A stretch of 64,000 nucleotides of DNA, taken from NCBI GenBank assembly GCA_963729935.1, contig CAVSPW010000011.1, positions 62,001 through 126,000 of the forward strand, read 5' to 3'. The notes beneath the pieces were generated by a model. That model was not told the origin of the DNA, ran no database searches, and saw only the letters and a list, made by a program, of their open reading frames with translations. The translations under genes were made by a program, and so were the position numbers. Within the stretch, counting starts at the first letter, position 1. Each line of letters opens with the position of its first letter. Below, in pieces: positions 44,528 to 52,952 of the stretch. The DNA is from CAIKMD01 sp963729935 (GTDB taxonomy: Bacteria; Pseudomonadota; Alphaproteobacteria; ATCC43930; CGMCC-115725).

Positions 44528-45553
44528 TTGGTTAAGCACCGTTGGCGCGCTGCGGCATTGGGCGCGATCTTTGCGATAGCGCTTTCCGGGACTTCAAGGG
44601 CGGACGAGCCTGTGAAGATTTGCGTCGGCTGGGTTGCCGCGCCAGCCCATCTCCTGCCCGTGATCCTCGGTCAGCCGGCGCTGCTCAAGCATTATGGCAA
44701 ATCCTACAGTGTCGAATCGATGCATTTTCGGGGCAGCACGCCTCAGATCACGGCACTCGCGTCGGGCGATCTCGATATCGCGATGCTCGCCTATTCCTCC
44801 TTCGGTCTCGCCATCTTGAACGCAAATATGAACGATCTCCGGGTCGTCGCCGATGGTCACCGCGACGGCGTTCCCGGATACTGGAGCGGCCCATTCTACG
44901 TTCGCACCGACAGCGATATCCGCAAAGTCGAAGACCTCAAGGGCCGTGTGCTCGCGACCAACGGCATCGGCGGCGCGACCTATTTCGCGTTGACCAAGAT
45001 GATGCGCGATCACGGCTTCGAGGAAAAACGCGACTACCAGGTGGTCGAGGTCCAGTTCCCCAACATGCTGGCGACGATCTTGCAAAAGAAAATCGATCTC
45101 GGGCCTCTGCCCCAGCCTTATGCCGGCATCGCCGAGCGGGACGGGAGCGTGCGCGCTTTGTTCACGACGCGCGATGCGATGGGCGAGACCCAAATGACCT
45201 TGATGGCGGCGCGCGCGCCCTATATCGCTCAGCATCGGGCGGCGCTCATCGATCTCTTCGAGGACTTCCAAACCGGCATCCGTTGGCTTACCGATCCGAG
45301 GAACCGCATACAGGCGATCGGGATTCTCTCGAGCTTCACGCATGAGCCTTCCGACGCGCTCAAAGACTGGCTCTTCACGAAGGCAGACAATTATCACGAC
45401 CCCGATGCGAGGCCCAATCTGGCGGCCCTGCAGAGCAACGTCGACACTTTGACGCGGCTGGGTTTTCTCAAGGCGAGCGTCGACGTCAGAAGCCATTCCG
45501 ACCTGTCGCTGATCGACGCGGCGGCCAAACGACACAAAATGAACGGGGAGTAA
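44528..45553 (+). CDS. ABC transporter substrate-binding protein 1 (NitT/TauT, NMT1-like)
   Basis: A 341-residue periplasmic binding protein of the family that carries nitrate, sulfonate, taurine and thiamine-precursor receptors. The signal peptide is VKHRWRAAALGAIFAIALSGTSRA, cut before DEPVK. Conserved parts shared with its two neighbours are LKHYGKSY, ITALASGDLDIAMLAY, VEDLKGRVLATNGIGG, EVQFPNMLA and YHDPDARPN. The TTG start at 44528 is set by GGGGAGG six bases upstream. It is the first of three tandem paralogues in the operon; the ligand is unknown. Confidence 0.9.
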   Translation: MVKHRWRAAALGAIFAIALSGTSRADEPVKICVGWVAAPAHLLPVILGQPALLKHYGKSYSVESMHFRGSTPQITALASGDLDIAMLAYSSFGLAILNANMNDLRVVADGHRDGVPGYWSGPFYVRTDSDIRKVEDLKGRVLATNGIGGATYFALTKMMRDHGFEEKRDYQVVEVQFPNMLATILQKKIDLGPLPQPYAGIAERDGSVRALFTTRDAMGETQMTLMAARAPYIAQHRAALIDLFEDFQTGIRWLTDPRNRIQAIGILSSFTHEPSDALKDWLFTKADNYHDPDARPNLAALQSNVDTLTRLGFLKASVDVRSHSDLSLIDAAAKRHKMNGE

Positions 45554-45554
45554 C

Positions 45555-46571
45555 GTGGTGAGGCAGTCTCGGTTTCTCTTTCTTGGCCTCTTATTGGGGC
45601 TTGCGGCCGCAGCGACGGGCGCGCGGGCCGACGAGCCGTTCACGATCCGCGAGGCCTGGGCCGCGATCCCGGGTCAACTCTTTCCGATCCTCATGATGGA
45701 AAAGGAGGTCCTCCGGCATTACGGCAAGTCCTATGTCGTCGATGCCGTCCGCATGCCGGGTAGCGGACCGCAAACGACGGCGCTGGCATCGGGCGATCTG
45801 CAATTCGCGCTGTTCGCGCCGGCGGCCTTCGCGCTCGCCGTCCAGAACGCTCACATGACCGATCTGAGGGTGATCGGCGAGGCAACGCGTGACGGCTCTC
45901 AGGACTACTATTCGCGGCAGTTCGCGGTGTTGCCCGATAGCCCCGTTCATACGATCGCGGACCTCAAGGGAAAAGTCATCGGCGACAATAGCATCGGCGG
46001 CGCCATGGACATGGGCTTCCGCAATTACGCCGTCGAGCACGGCATGGTGGATAAGCGCGACTACTCGATCGTCGAGGTTGAGTTTCCGAACATGCTCGCG
46101 GCGCTCGAGGCCAAACGCATTGATCTCGGTTTCTTTACGACGCCCTTTTCGATTAACGCCCTGAAAGAGAAAAAAATTCGCGTGCTCTTCACGATGCGCG
46201 AGGCGATGGGCGGCGAAACAGAGCTCACGATCATCGCCACGCGCAAGCCGTTTATCGACGCTCACCGCGCCGCGCTCGTCGATTATTTCGAAGACACGCA
46301 ACGCGCGATGCGCTGGACCCTCGATCCGGCCAATCGCGAAGCGGTCATCGGACTGATCGCGAACTTCACCAAGCGGCCGGCCTCGGTCTATTCGGATTGG
46401 ATCTTCACGAAGGGCGACGATTATCACGATCCGGACGCGCGTCCCAATCTCGATGCGATGCAGAAAAACCTCGATGTGATGCGCAAGCTCGGTCTTTTGA
46501 AGATACATCTTGACGTCAAGGCCTATTCCGACCTGTCGCTCGTCAACGAGGCCGCCGCGCGGTTGAATTAG
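45555..46571 (+). CDS. ABC transporter substrate-binding protein 2 (NitT/TauT, NMT1-like)
   Basis: A 338-residue paralogue of the preceding receptor, starting with GTG one base after its stop, behind GGGGAG. The signal peptide ends at GARA before DEPFTI. Shared landmarks are LRHYGKSY, TALASGDLQFALFA, IADLKGKVIGDNSIGG, EVEFPNMLAAL and YHDPDARPN. Ligand-contact regions differ from receptor 1 (FAPAAFALAVQN versus LAYSSFGLAILN; QFAVLPDSPVH versus PFYVRTDSDIR), suggesting a related but different ligand. Confidence 0.9.
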   Translation: MVRQSRFLFLGLLLGLAAAATGARADEPFTIREAWAAIPGQLFPILMMEKEVLRHYGKSYVVDAVRMPGSGPQTTALASGDLQFALFAPAAFALAVQNAHMTDLRVIGEATRDGSQDYYSRQFAVLPDSPVHTIADLKGKVIGDNSIGGAMDMGFRNYAVEHGMVDKRDYSIVEVEFPNMLAALEAKRIDLGFFTTPFSINALKEKKIRVLFTMREAMGGETELTIIATRKPFIDAHRAALVDYFEDTQRAMRWTLDPANREAVIGLIANFTKRPASVYSDWIFTKGDDYHDPDARPNLDAMQKNLDVMRKLGLLKIHLDVKAYSDLSLVNEAAARLN

Positions 46572-46655
46572 GATAGGCACGCTTGGACGTTGACAAGCTG
46601 AACGGGGCGTGCGGATGATGCGGCAAGAACAGCGGACAGGGTAGGGAGCCAAGCA

Positions 46656-47684
46656 ATGCTCGGATGGCGCGGATTAGCGCTCACGCTCGCGTTATCGGCC
46701 CTCTTGGCGACAGGCGGGACCGGGCGCGCGCTCGCTGACCCTTTGAAGCTCCGGGTCGCGTGGGCGGTGGTGCCCGCCCAGTTGACGGCGGTGTTGTTCG
46801 AAAAGAAGGATCTGCTCAAGCATTACGGCAAGTCTTACACGGTCGATGCCATTCACTTCCGGGGGAGAACGCGGCAAATCACGGCCTTGGCGGCCGGAGA
46901 GCTGGATTTGGCATCGCTCGCATTTTCTTCTTTTGCTTTGGCGGTCCAAAACGCGCATATGAACGATCCGCGTGTCGTCTCCGACCTCTATCAGGATGGC
47001 ATACCCGGCTATTACTCGAACCAAGATATGGTCCGTCCCGACGGCGCGATCAAACGGGTCGAAGATCTGAAAGGCAAGGTCGTCGCGACCAACGCGATCG
47101 GAGGTGCGGTCGACATAGCGGCGAAGGTGATGCTCCTGCGCCATGGTCTCGAAACGCCGCGCGATTATCAGGTAATCGAAGTCGCGTTTCCCAACATGGT
47201 CGCGGCGCTCGACGGCAAGAAAGTCGATGTGATCGAGATCGGAACACCGTTCTCGATCGTCGCGAAAAATGAGGGCAAAGCCGTCAGTCTATTCGACGTC
47301 GCGCAATCCATGGGTCCGACGCAATTGACGGTCTGGGCGGCGCGCGAGCCGTTCATTCGGGCGCATCGGGCCGCGCTCGTCGATTTCTTCGAAGACGTAC
47401 AGACCATGCTGCACTGGTATCTCGACCCGAAAAATCGTGATGAAGGGATCCGCTTCGTCGCGGCCTTCACCAAGGAGCCGGCCAGCGATTTTGCCGATTG
47501 GCTGTTCACGAAAAGCGATTACTATCGGGATCCCGACGCGCGGCCCAACCTGACCGCGCTCCAAAATAACATCAACACGCGGAAGAAATTGGGGCTCCTC
47601 AATATCGACATCGACGCAGGAAATATGCCGATCTTTGGCTGGTCGACGAGGCAGCGAAGCGGCGTCATAGTTAAAGGGATATAA
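46656..47684 (+). CDS. ABC transporter substrate-binding protein 3, with a 3'-end frameshift
   Basis: A third paralogue (342 codons as read). The signal peptide ends at GRALA before DPLKLRV; LKHYGKSY, ITALAAGELDLASLAF, EVAFPNMVAAL and YRDPDARPN are conserved. After residue IDID (47613-47615) the frame gives an unrelated tail, MPIFGWSTRQRSG. The shifted frame from 47617 gives RKYADLWLVDEAAKRRHS and a stop at 47672-47674, matching the ends of receptors 1 and 2 (SDLSLIDAAAKRH, SDLSLVNEAAARL). One base appears lost near 47616. Whether the altered C-terminus still folds is unknown. Confidence 0.85.
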   Translation: MLGWRGLALTLALSALLATGGTGRALADPLKLRVAWAVVPAQLTAVLFEKKDLLKHYGKSYTVDAIHFRGRTRQITALAAGELDLASLAFSSFALAVQNAHMNDPRVVSDLYQDGIPGYYSNQDMVRPDGAIKRVEDLKGKVVATNAIGGAVDIAAKVMLLRHGLETPRDYQVIEVAFPNMVAALDGKKVDVIEIGTPFSIVAKNEGKAVSLFDVAQSMGPTQLTVWAAREPFIRAHRAALVDFFEDVQTMLHWYLDPKNRDEGIRFVAAFTKEPASDFADWLFTKSDYYRDPDARPNLTALQNNINTRKKLGLLNIDIDAGNMPIFGWSTRQRSGVIVKGI

Positions 47685-47703
47685 TGCTTTCGAGGTTCAC
47701 TTG

Positions 47704-48495
47704 ATGATGGGTAGCGGTATCGTTTTCGGTCAGGTCAGCCATACGTATCGCCCGCCGCGCGGGCGACCGGTATTGGCGCTCGACGGCGTCTCTCTTGAAG
47801 TGAAAGAGCGCGAGTTCGTGGCTCTTCTTGGCCCGTCCGGCTGCGGCAAAAGCACGCTCCTCTATCTGCTGGGCGGATTTCTGCCTTGCGAAGCCGGCTC
47901 GATCTCCGTTGGCGGCCAGCCCGTCATCGGACCCGGGCCCGATCGCGGCGTCGTGTTCCAGAATTTCGCGCTGTTTCCCTGGAAGACCGTGCGCAAGAAC
48001 GTCCTCTACGGGCTCGAGAAGCAGCATCTGCCGAAGGCGGAGCGCGAACGCCGCGCTCAAGAGCTGATCGATCTTGTTCATCTATCCGGCTTCGAGGACA
48101 GCTACCCCTCGCAGCTCTCAGGCGGCATGAAGCAGCGCGTCGCGATCGCGCGTACATTGGCGATTGATCCGCAAACGCTGCTGATGGACGAGCCATTCGG
48201 CGCGCTCGATGCGCAGACGCGCACATTGATGCATGAGGAACTTCTGGCGATCATGCGCCGCACCCCTAAGACCGTGGTCTTCGTCACGCACGACGTGCGC
48301 GAGGCGGTCTACCTCGCCGATCGCGTTGCCGTAATGACCGCGCGTCCGGGGCGGGTGAAGGAAATCGTCGATACGCGGGCTCCCGACGGAGCGCGCGCGG
48401 AGTTCATCCACACGCGCGAATACGCGGAGAAGGTCGATTATCTTTGGAACCTGGTGCGCGATGAGGCGATCCGAGCGCAGGAAGAGCGCGACTGA
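47704..48495 (+). CDS. ABC transporter ATPase (NitT/TauT family)
   Basis: A 263-residue ATP-binding subunit. It has Walker A GPSGCGKST, Q-loop VFQNFALFPWKTV, signature LSGGMKQR, Walker B LLMDEPFGALDAQTR and H-loop VTHDVREA, all typical of SsuB/NrtD/TauB. The ATG at 47704 follows GAGG eight bases upstream. The stop overlaps the first permease start (TGATG). It should energise both permease subunits encoded next. Confidence 0.94.
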   Translation: MMGSGIVFGQVSHTYRPPRGRPVLALDGVSLEVKEREFVALLGPSGCGKSTLLYLLGGFLPCEAGSISVGGQPVIGPGPDRGVVFQNFALFPWKTVRKNVLYGLEKQHLPKAERERRAQELIDLVHLSGFEDSYPSQLSGGMKQRVAIARTLAIDPQTLLMDEPFGALDAQTRTLMHEELLAIMRRTPKTVVFVTHDVREAVYLADRVAVMTARPGRVKEIVDTRAPDGARAEFIHTREYAEKVDYLWNLVRDEAIRAQEERD

Positions 48496-49313
48496 TGAGC
48501 AACAACGTCGCATCTCTGGGAGCGCGCCCACAGCAAGCCGAATCGCGCGTCGGTAGAATGCGGCTGATGGGTACCAACGCATTCGTTCGCTACTTGCCTC
48601 TCTTTCTGTTGGCGGTGCTTTGGGAAGTGGCGCCGCGGCTTCATCTCGTCGATCCGAGCGAATTACCGCCCTTGACGGCGGTGTCGAAGGCTTGGGTTGG
48701 ATTGTTGATGGACGGTGATCTGTGGACCAACGGTGTGTCGTCCTTCGTCAATTGGTTTTTCGGGCTTGGCGGTGCGATCCTCGTCGGCGTGCCCTTGGGC
48801 GTGATGATGGCGCGCTTTCAGGTCGTCGATGACGTCGCGAGTCCCGTCGTCAAAGCGCTCTATCCGATGCCGAAATCGGCGCTCATTCCCGTCATGATCC
48901 TATGGCTCGGGCTGGGTGCGGGTTCGAAGATCGCGTCCATCGGCATGAGTTGTCTTCTTCCGGTGATTTTGAGCGCTTACAACGGCGCGCGCGGGGTCGA
49001 TCATACGCTGGTCTGGTCGGCGCGGTCTTGCGGGGCAAGCGAGCGCGACGTGTTGTGGGAAGTCATCTTGCCGAGCGCGCTGCCGGAGATTCTCGCCGGC
49101 ATCCGCAATGCGGTGGCGATCTCATTCATCGTGTTGGTGGCGTCAGAGCTTCTCGTCGGCCAGCGCGGTCTCGGCTATCTTATCTCGTTCCTTGGCGAGG
49201 GCGGCGTTTATGACGCGATGTTCGCGGTCGTGATTACGGTTTCGGCGCTCGGCTTCTTCGCCGATCGCGCATATCTTTATTTTATGCGGCGGACGTTGAT
49301 ATGGAGAGAGTAA
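48495..49313 (+). CDS. ABC transporter permease 1 (NitT/TauT family)
   Basis: A 272-residue inner-membrane protein with six helices after a 30-residue soluble N-terminus. The EAA-type coupling loop is RSCGASERDVLWEVILPSALPEILAGI. The preceding segment LYPMPKSALIPVMILWLGLGAGSK is the SsuC/TauC pattern. It is distinct in sequence from the next permease, so the two probably form a heterodimer. It overlaps the second permease by 13 bases. Confidence 0.92.
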   Translation: MSNNVASLGARPQQAESRVGRMRLMGTNAFVRYLPLFLLAVLWEVAPRLHLVDPSELPPLTAVSKAWVGLLMDGDLWTNGVSSFVNWFFGLGGAILVGVPLGVMMARFQVVDDVASPVVKALYPMPKSALIPVMILWLGLGAGSKIASIGMSCLLPVILSAYNGARGVDHTLVWSARSCGASERDVLWEVILPSALPEILAGIRNAVAISFIVLVASELLVGQRGLGYLISFLGEGGVYDAMFAVVITVSALGFFADRAYLYFMRRTLIWRE

Positions 49314-50080
49314 ACATCCCATGGCGGCGTAAGCTTCTGCGCTCGTCGTCGATCATTCTTCTGGCGGTCGCCTGGGAGTGGGGGGCGCGGATGCATTTCG
49401 TGTCGGACTTCCTCCTGCCCTCGCTTTCCTCCGTTCTGATTCGCCTCTTCGATGATGTCGTGTCGGGTGATTTGCTCGTCGGACTCGGGCTGACCATGCT
49501 TCGGACTTTCGCTGGCTTTTCGATGGCGGCCGTGGCGGGTGTCGTGATTGGCGTCACGATTGCGAGGTTCCGGCTGATTTGCTGGTTCTTCGATCCGGTC
49601 GTGTCGGTCGGCAATCCGCTGCCGAAGATCGCGTTCCTCCCGATCTTCATTCTGTGGTTCGGGGTTTTCGACTGGTCGAAGATCGCGATGGTCGCGTTCT
49701 CATCGGTCTTTCCCGTCGTGGTGGCGACCTGGGCCGCAACCGAGAACGTCGATAAATATCTGATCTGGTCGGCTCAAAGCCTCGGGGTGGGCCGTCGCAC
49801 CTTGCTCTGGCAGATCGTTCTGCCTTCGGCTATGCCCGAAGTATTCACCGGGCTGCAGATCGCGCTCCCGATCTCGCTGATCGTCGTGATCATCTGCGAG
49901 ATGACCATGGGCGGCGAAGGCCTCGGCGGCTCGATGATGACATCGATGCGTTTTGCCGATTCGCCGGGCGTGTTCTCGGGCATCGTTGCCATCGCCATCG
50001 TCGGCTCGATCCTGGTAAAGCTGATGGAGATGTTGCGCGCGCGACTTCTCGTTTGGCACCAGGAATCCACGCATCGCTGA
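49301..50080 (+). CDS. ABC transporter permease 2 (NitT/TauT family)
   Basis: A 259-residue permease with six helices. Corresponding landmarks are GNPLPKIAFLPIFILWFGVFDWSK and the EAA loop QSLGVGRRTLLWQIVLPSAMPEVFTGL. It begins inside the end of permease 1 (MERVNIPWRRK). It is the last gene of the importer; its stop is 12 bases from the end of the convergent formyltransferase gene. Confidence 0.92.
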   Translation: MERVNIPWRRKLLRSSSIILLAVAWEWGARMHFVSDFLLPSLSSVLIRLFDDVVSGDLLVGLGLTMLRTFAGFSMAAVAGVVIGVTIARFRLICWFFDPVVSVGNPLPKIAFLPIFILWFGVFDWSKIAMVAFSSVFPVVVATWAATENVDKYLIWSAQSLGVGRRTLLWQIVLPSAMPEVFTGLQIALPISLIVVIICEMTMGGEGLGGSMMTSMRFADSPGVFSGIVAIAIVGSILVKLMEMLRARLLVWHQESTHR

Positions 50081-50092
50081 ACGGCTGCGAAC

Positions 50093-51017
50093 TTACGGGC
50101 CGAGCGTTGCTCCGGCGGCGATGCCGGCTTCATTGCCGGGGATCTTCTTGCCGTCATCGATCCGGCAGCGTTGGACCTCGATCAGTCCGCCATGTGCGCA
50201 GATCGTGAAGCTGCTATCCGACAGCTTCATCACTTGACCCGGCTTGAAGCCCTTGACCATACCGAAGGTCCGCACCGGAATCTTCGCCGCTTCGAAAATT
50301 TGCAGCTTGTGCTCGCCCAGCTTCGTCCAGGCGCCCGGCGCCGGGTTGCATCCGCGAATGAGGTTGTAGATCTGATCGGCATGCTTGCCCCAATCGATGC
50401 GGCATTCGGCCTCGCGGCACCAGCCCTCATAGCTCGCCTGCGTTTCGTCTTGGGCCGTCTCGCATGCGCGGCCCGCCACGACGGCATCGGCCGCTTCGAG
50501 CAGCGCCTTGATCCCGGCCGGGAAGATCTTGTCGAAATAGACGCTCCCCAGAGTGTCGTCGGGAAGAATGTCGACTTCTTTCTGGAGTAGAACCGCGCCC
50601 TCGTCGAGCCCGTCCGTCGGTCGGAAGATCGTCAGACCCGTCTTGGTGCGGCCCTGCATGATCGCCCAGTTGATCGAGGAAGGCCCGCGATGCAGCGGAA
50701 GCAGGGAAGGATGAAACTGGATCATCCCGTGCGTCGGCAGCGCAACGAAGGCCTGTGGCGCAAATTGCGTCACGTATGCCATCACGCCGAGCTCGACGTT
50801 GAGATCTTTCAATGTTGCGAGTGCCTCGGGCGAGCCCAGAAGTCTTGAACTGGAAGGTCTTGAGGCCGCGCTCGACGGCGCCCAGCCGGAGCGGATCCGG
50901 GCGCGCCCCTGGAGCCTCGGGCGCGGCAAACACGCCGGCCACGTCATCGCCGCGTTCGAGAAAAGCATCCAGCGCGGCCTTGCCAAATGCCTGCTGACCG
51001 ACGATCGCGATACGCAT
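50093..51017 (-). pseudogene. Formyltransferase related to 10-formyl-THF dehydrogenase N-terminal domain, frameshifted
   Basis: The N-terminal part (from ATG 51017: MRIAIVGQQAFGKAALDAFLERGDDVAGVF) is in one frame and the rest (LGSPEALATLKDLNVELGVMAYV onward) in another; the change lies at about 50838-50852. Restored, it is about 307 residues and matches the hydrolase/formyltransferase domain of 10-formyltetrahydrofolate dehydrogenase: HPSLLPLHRGPSSINWAI with the catalytic histidine, TDGLDEGAVLLQKE with the catalytic aspartate, and the C-terminal OB-fold (RGCNPAPGAWT). It starts 41 bases after bioD on the same strand. It is a broken gene, or a one-base sequence error. Confidence 0.8.
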
Positions 51018-51058
51018 GAACCCCGTCCTTTCGATGAAGCGCCGGAAACGTCTGCATC

Positions 51059-51733
51059 CTAAAACAAATCGGTTACGCGGTGCAGCACATCATGAGTTGA
51101 TTCCGCGCTTGGCAAAAGAGGCAGGCCAAGAACGGGAATCCCAGGGCTAAAGCGCGCGATGGTCTCGACGGTCGCGGGGAGATCGACCCCGTTTGGTGTC
51201 TCGCTGACGATCATGGCGATCACGCGCAGATGGCGACGGGCGAGGACGTCGAGTGCGGTGAGCGCGTGGCTGAGGCCGCCGAGATAGCTACCGCCGACGA
51301 GCAGCACCGGCAGCTCCAATTCCTCGATCCAGTCGAGAACCGTATGGCGCTCGTCGAGCGGCACCATCACGCCGCCGACGCCTTCTATCAGCAGCGCGTC
51401 CGGTGCCGCTGCGACCGCGCGGCGCGTGAAAGCGACCAGAGCTTCGAAATCGAGCCTTTGTCCGGCCATTCGCGCGGCCATGTCGGGCGAGCGCGGCGCG
51501 GCATAGCGCCAAGGCGTCATGCGTTCGAGCGCCTCCGTCGTCGTCGCGCGTTGCAAGGCGGCAAGCAGGATGCCCGGATCGCTCGTGCCGATGCAGGCGG
51601 GATCGAATCCGCTTGCGACCGGCTTCAGCGCATCCACCTGTCTGCCGCGCTCCCGCAAAATGCGAATGAGAGCCGCCGTGACGAAGGTTTTTCCGACCGC
51701 GGTGCCGGTGCCGGTGATGAAGACCGCGCTCAT
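51059..51733 (-). CDS. bioD: Dethiobiotin synthetase
   Basis: A 224-residue P-loop enzyme that closes the ureido ring of dethiobiotin from DAPA, CO2 and ATP. The P-loop reads FITGTGTAVGKTFVTAAL, followed by LKPVASGFD and the IEGVGGVMVPLD segment. The start overlaps the bioF stop (ATGA), so the two are translationally coupled. Confidence 0.94.
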   Translation of the reverse strand: MSAVFITGTGTAVGKTFVTAALIRILRERGRQVDALKPVASGFDPACIGTSDPGILLAALQRATTTEALERMTPWRYAAPRSPDMAARMAGQRLDFEALVAFTRRAVAAAPDALLIEGVGGVMVPLDERHTVLDWIEELELPVLLVGGSYLGGLSHALTALDVLARRHLRVIAMIVSETPNGVDLPATVETIARFSPGIPVLGLPLLPSAESTHDVLHRVTDLF

Positions 51734-52881
51734 CCCAAAATACGTGATCGAATGAGGTCTGCCAGCTGCTCGATCTCGGCATCCGGATGCTGGGCGCAGA
51801 AGGCGAGACGCAGGCGTGCGGTGCCTTCGGGCACGGTCGGTGGACGGATCGCGGTCACCAGAAATCCTTCGTCTTCCAACAGGCGCGAGGCCTCGAGCGC
51901 GGCCATCGCCGGGCCGATCACGACCGGCACGATCGGGCTCTCGGCATCGGTCAGGCCGGCGCGCGCGGTGAAGCGCCGCGCCTTGGCCAGCGGCTGCGAG
52001 GTCAAAGAAGGGTTGGCAGCGATCACGTCGAGTGCGGCGATTGCGGCGGCAAGGCTCGCCGGCGGCAGCCCGGTTGAATAGACGAGTGTGCGTGCCCGGT
52101 TGTGCATGAGTTCGATCACCGGGCGCGAGGCGCACAGGTAACCGCCATAGGATCCGAGCGCTTTGCTGAGCGTGCCCATCTGTAGCGGGATCCGTGCGGC
52201 ACAGTCTTGTGTAAAGCTCGAGCCGCGGCCGTTACCAAGGACGCCGAGGCCATGGGCATCATCGCACATCAGCCAGGCGTCGTAGGCTTCGGCGATGTCC
52301 GCAAGTTCTGGCAGGGGCGCCAAATCGCCATCCATCGAGAACACGCCCTCGGTCGCGATGAGCGCATGTCGATGGCGGGCGCGATGCGCCGCGAGGATCT
52401 CCGAGACATGCGCGGCGTCGTTATGACGGAAACTCACGAGTTTTGCGCCGCTCATCCTGGCTCCCGCCCAAATGCAGGCATGAGCGAGCTCGTCGAGCAA
52501 AATCAAGTCGGCGGCACCCATCAATGCCGGGATGATTCCGATATTTGCGAGATAGCCCGAGCCGAAAATGCAGGCTGCTTCGCTGCCTTTGAGCCTTGCG
52601 AGCCGCGTTTCGAGATCGGCATAGAGTGGGTGGTTGCCGGTGACGAGCCGCGACGCGCCCGCGCCGGTCCCGTGGAAACCGATCGCGGCAGCGGCCGCCT
52701 CGCGCACCGCGGGATGCCGACTAAGGTTGAGATAGTCGTTGCATGAGAAGGAGAGCAGCTGCCGCCCGCCCCGTTCGATCCAAACGCTGTCGACACGGGC
52801 GCTCGGCTGTAACGTGCGGCGCAGATTCCTTGCCGTGAGCTCGTGGAGCTTTTCGGCGGCAAAATTATCGAGCGATTGCAT
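51730..52881 (-). CDS. bioF: 8-amino-7-oxononanoate synthase
   Basis: A 383-residue PLP enzyme joining pimeloyl thioester and alanine in the first ring-assembly step of biotin synthesis. Landmarks are FSCNDYLNLSRHP, GSRLV-like ASRLVTGNHPLY, the DDAHGLGVLG aspartate/histidine, and GTLSKALGSYGG with the Schiff-base lysine. The ATG at 52881 was chosen because a promoter lies just upstream (52908-52936); the ATG at 52932 would be inside that promoter. Confidence 0.94.
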   Translation of the reverse strand: MQSLDNFAAEKLHELTARNLRRTLQPSARVDSVWIERGGRQLLSFSCNDYLNLSRHPAVREAAAAAIGFHGTGAGASRLVTGNHPLYADLETRLARLKGSEAACIFGSGYLANIGIIPALMGAADLILLDELAHACIWAGARMSGAKLVSFRHNDAAHVSEILAAHRARHRHALIATEGVFSMDGDLAPLPELADIAEAYDAWLMCDDAHGLGVLGNGRGSSFTQDCAARIPLQMGTLSKALGSYGGYLCASRPVIELMHNRARTLVYSTGLPPASLAAAIAALDVIAANPSLTSQPLAKARRFTARAGLTDAESPIVPVVIGPAMAALEASRLLEDEGFLVTAIRPPTVPEGTARLRLAFCAQHPDAEIEQLADLIRSRILG

Positions 52882-52907
52882 GCAGGGGTTCCGCTTGACC
52901 TCGCCCG

Positions 52908-52936
52908 CATATAGCGTTACGCGGACAGTCACTCAA
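52908..52936 (-). promoter_or_regulatory. Promoter of bioF-bioD in the divergent bio intergenic region
   Basis: On the minus strand TTGAGT, a 17-base spacer and TATATG. It would give a leader of about 20 bases. The 71-base region between bioF and bioB must also hold the bioB promoter. I looked for the alphaproteobacterial BioR box (TTATCTATAA type) and did not find one. Confidence 0.5.
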
Positions 52937-52952
52937 CACAAAGGTATTTCGC

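Noticed and set aside
52882..52952. BioR operator between bioF and bioB
   Set aside because: No TTATCTATAA-type palindrome exists in the 71 bases; only a sigma-70 type promoter for bioF could be supported.
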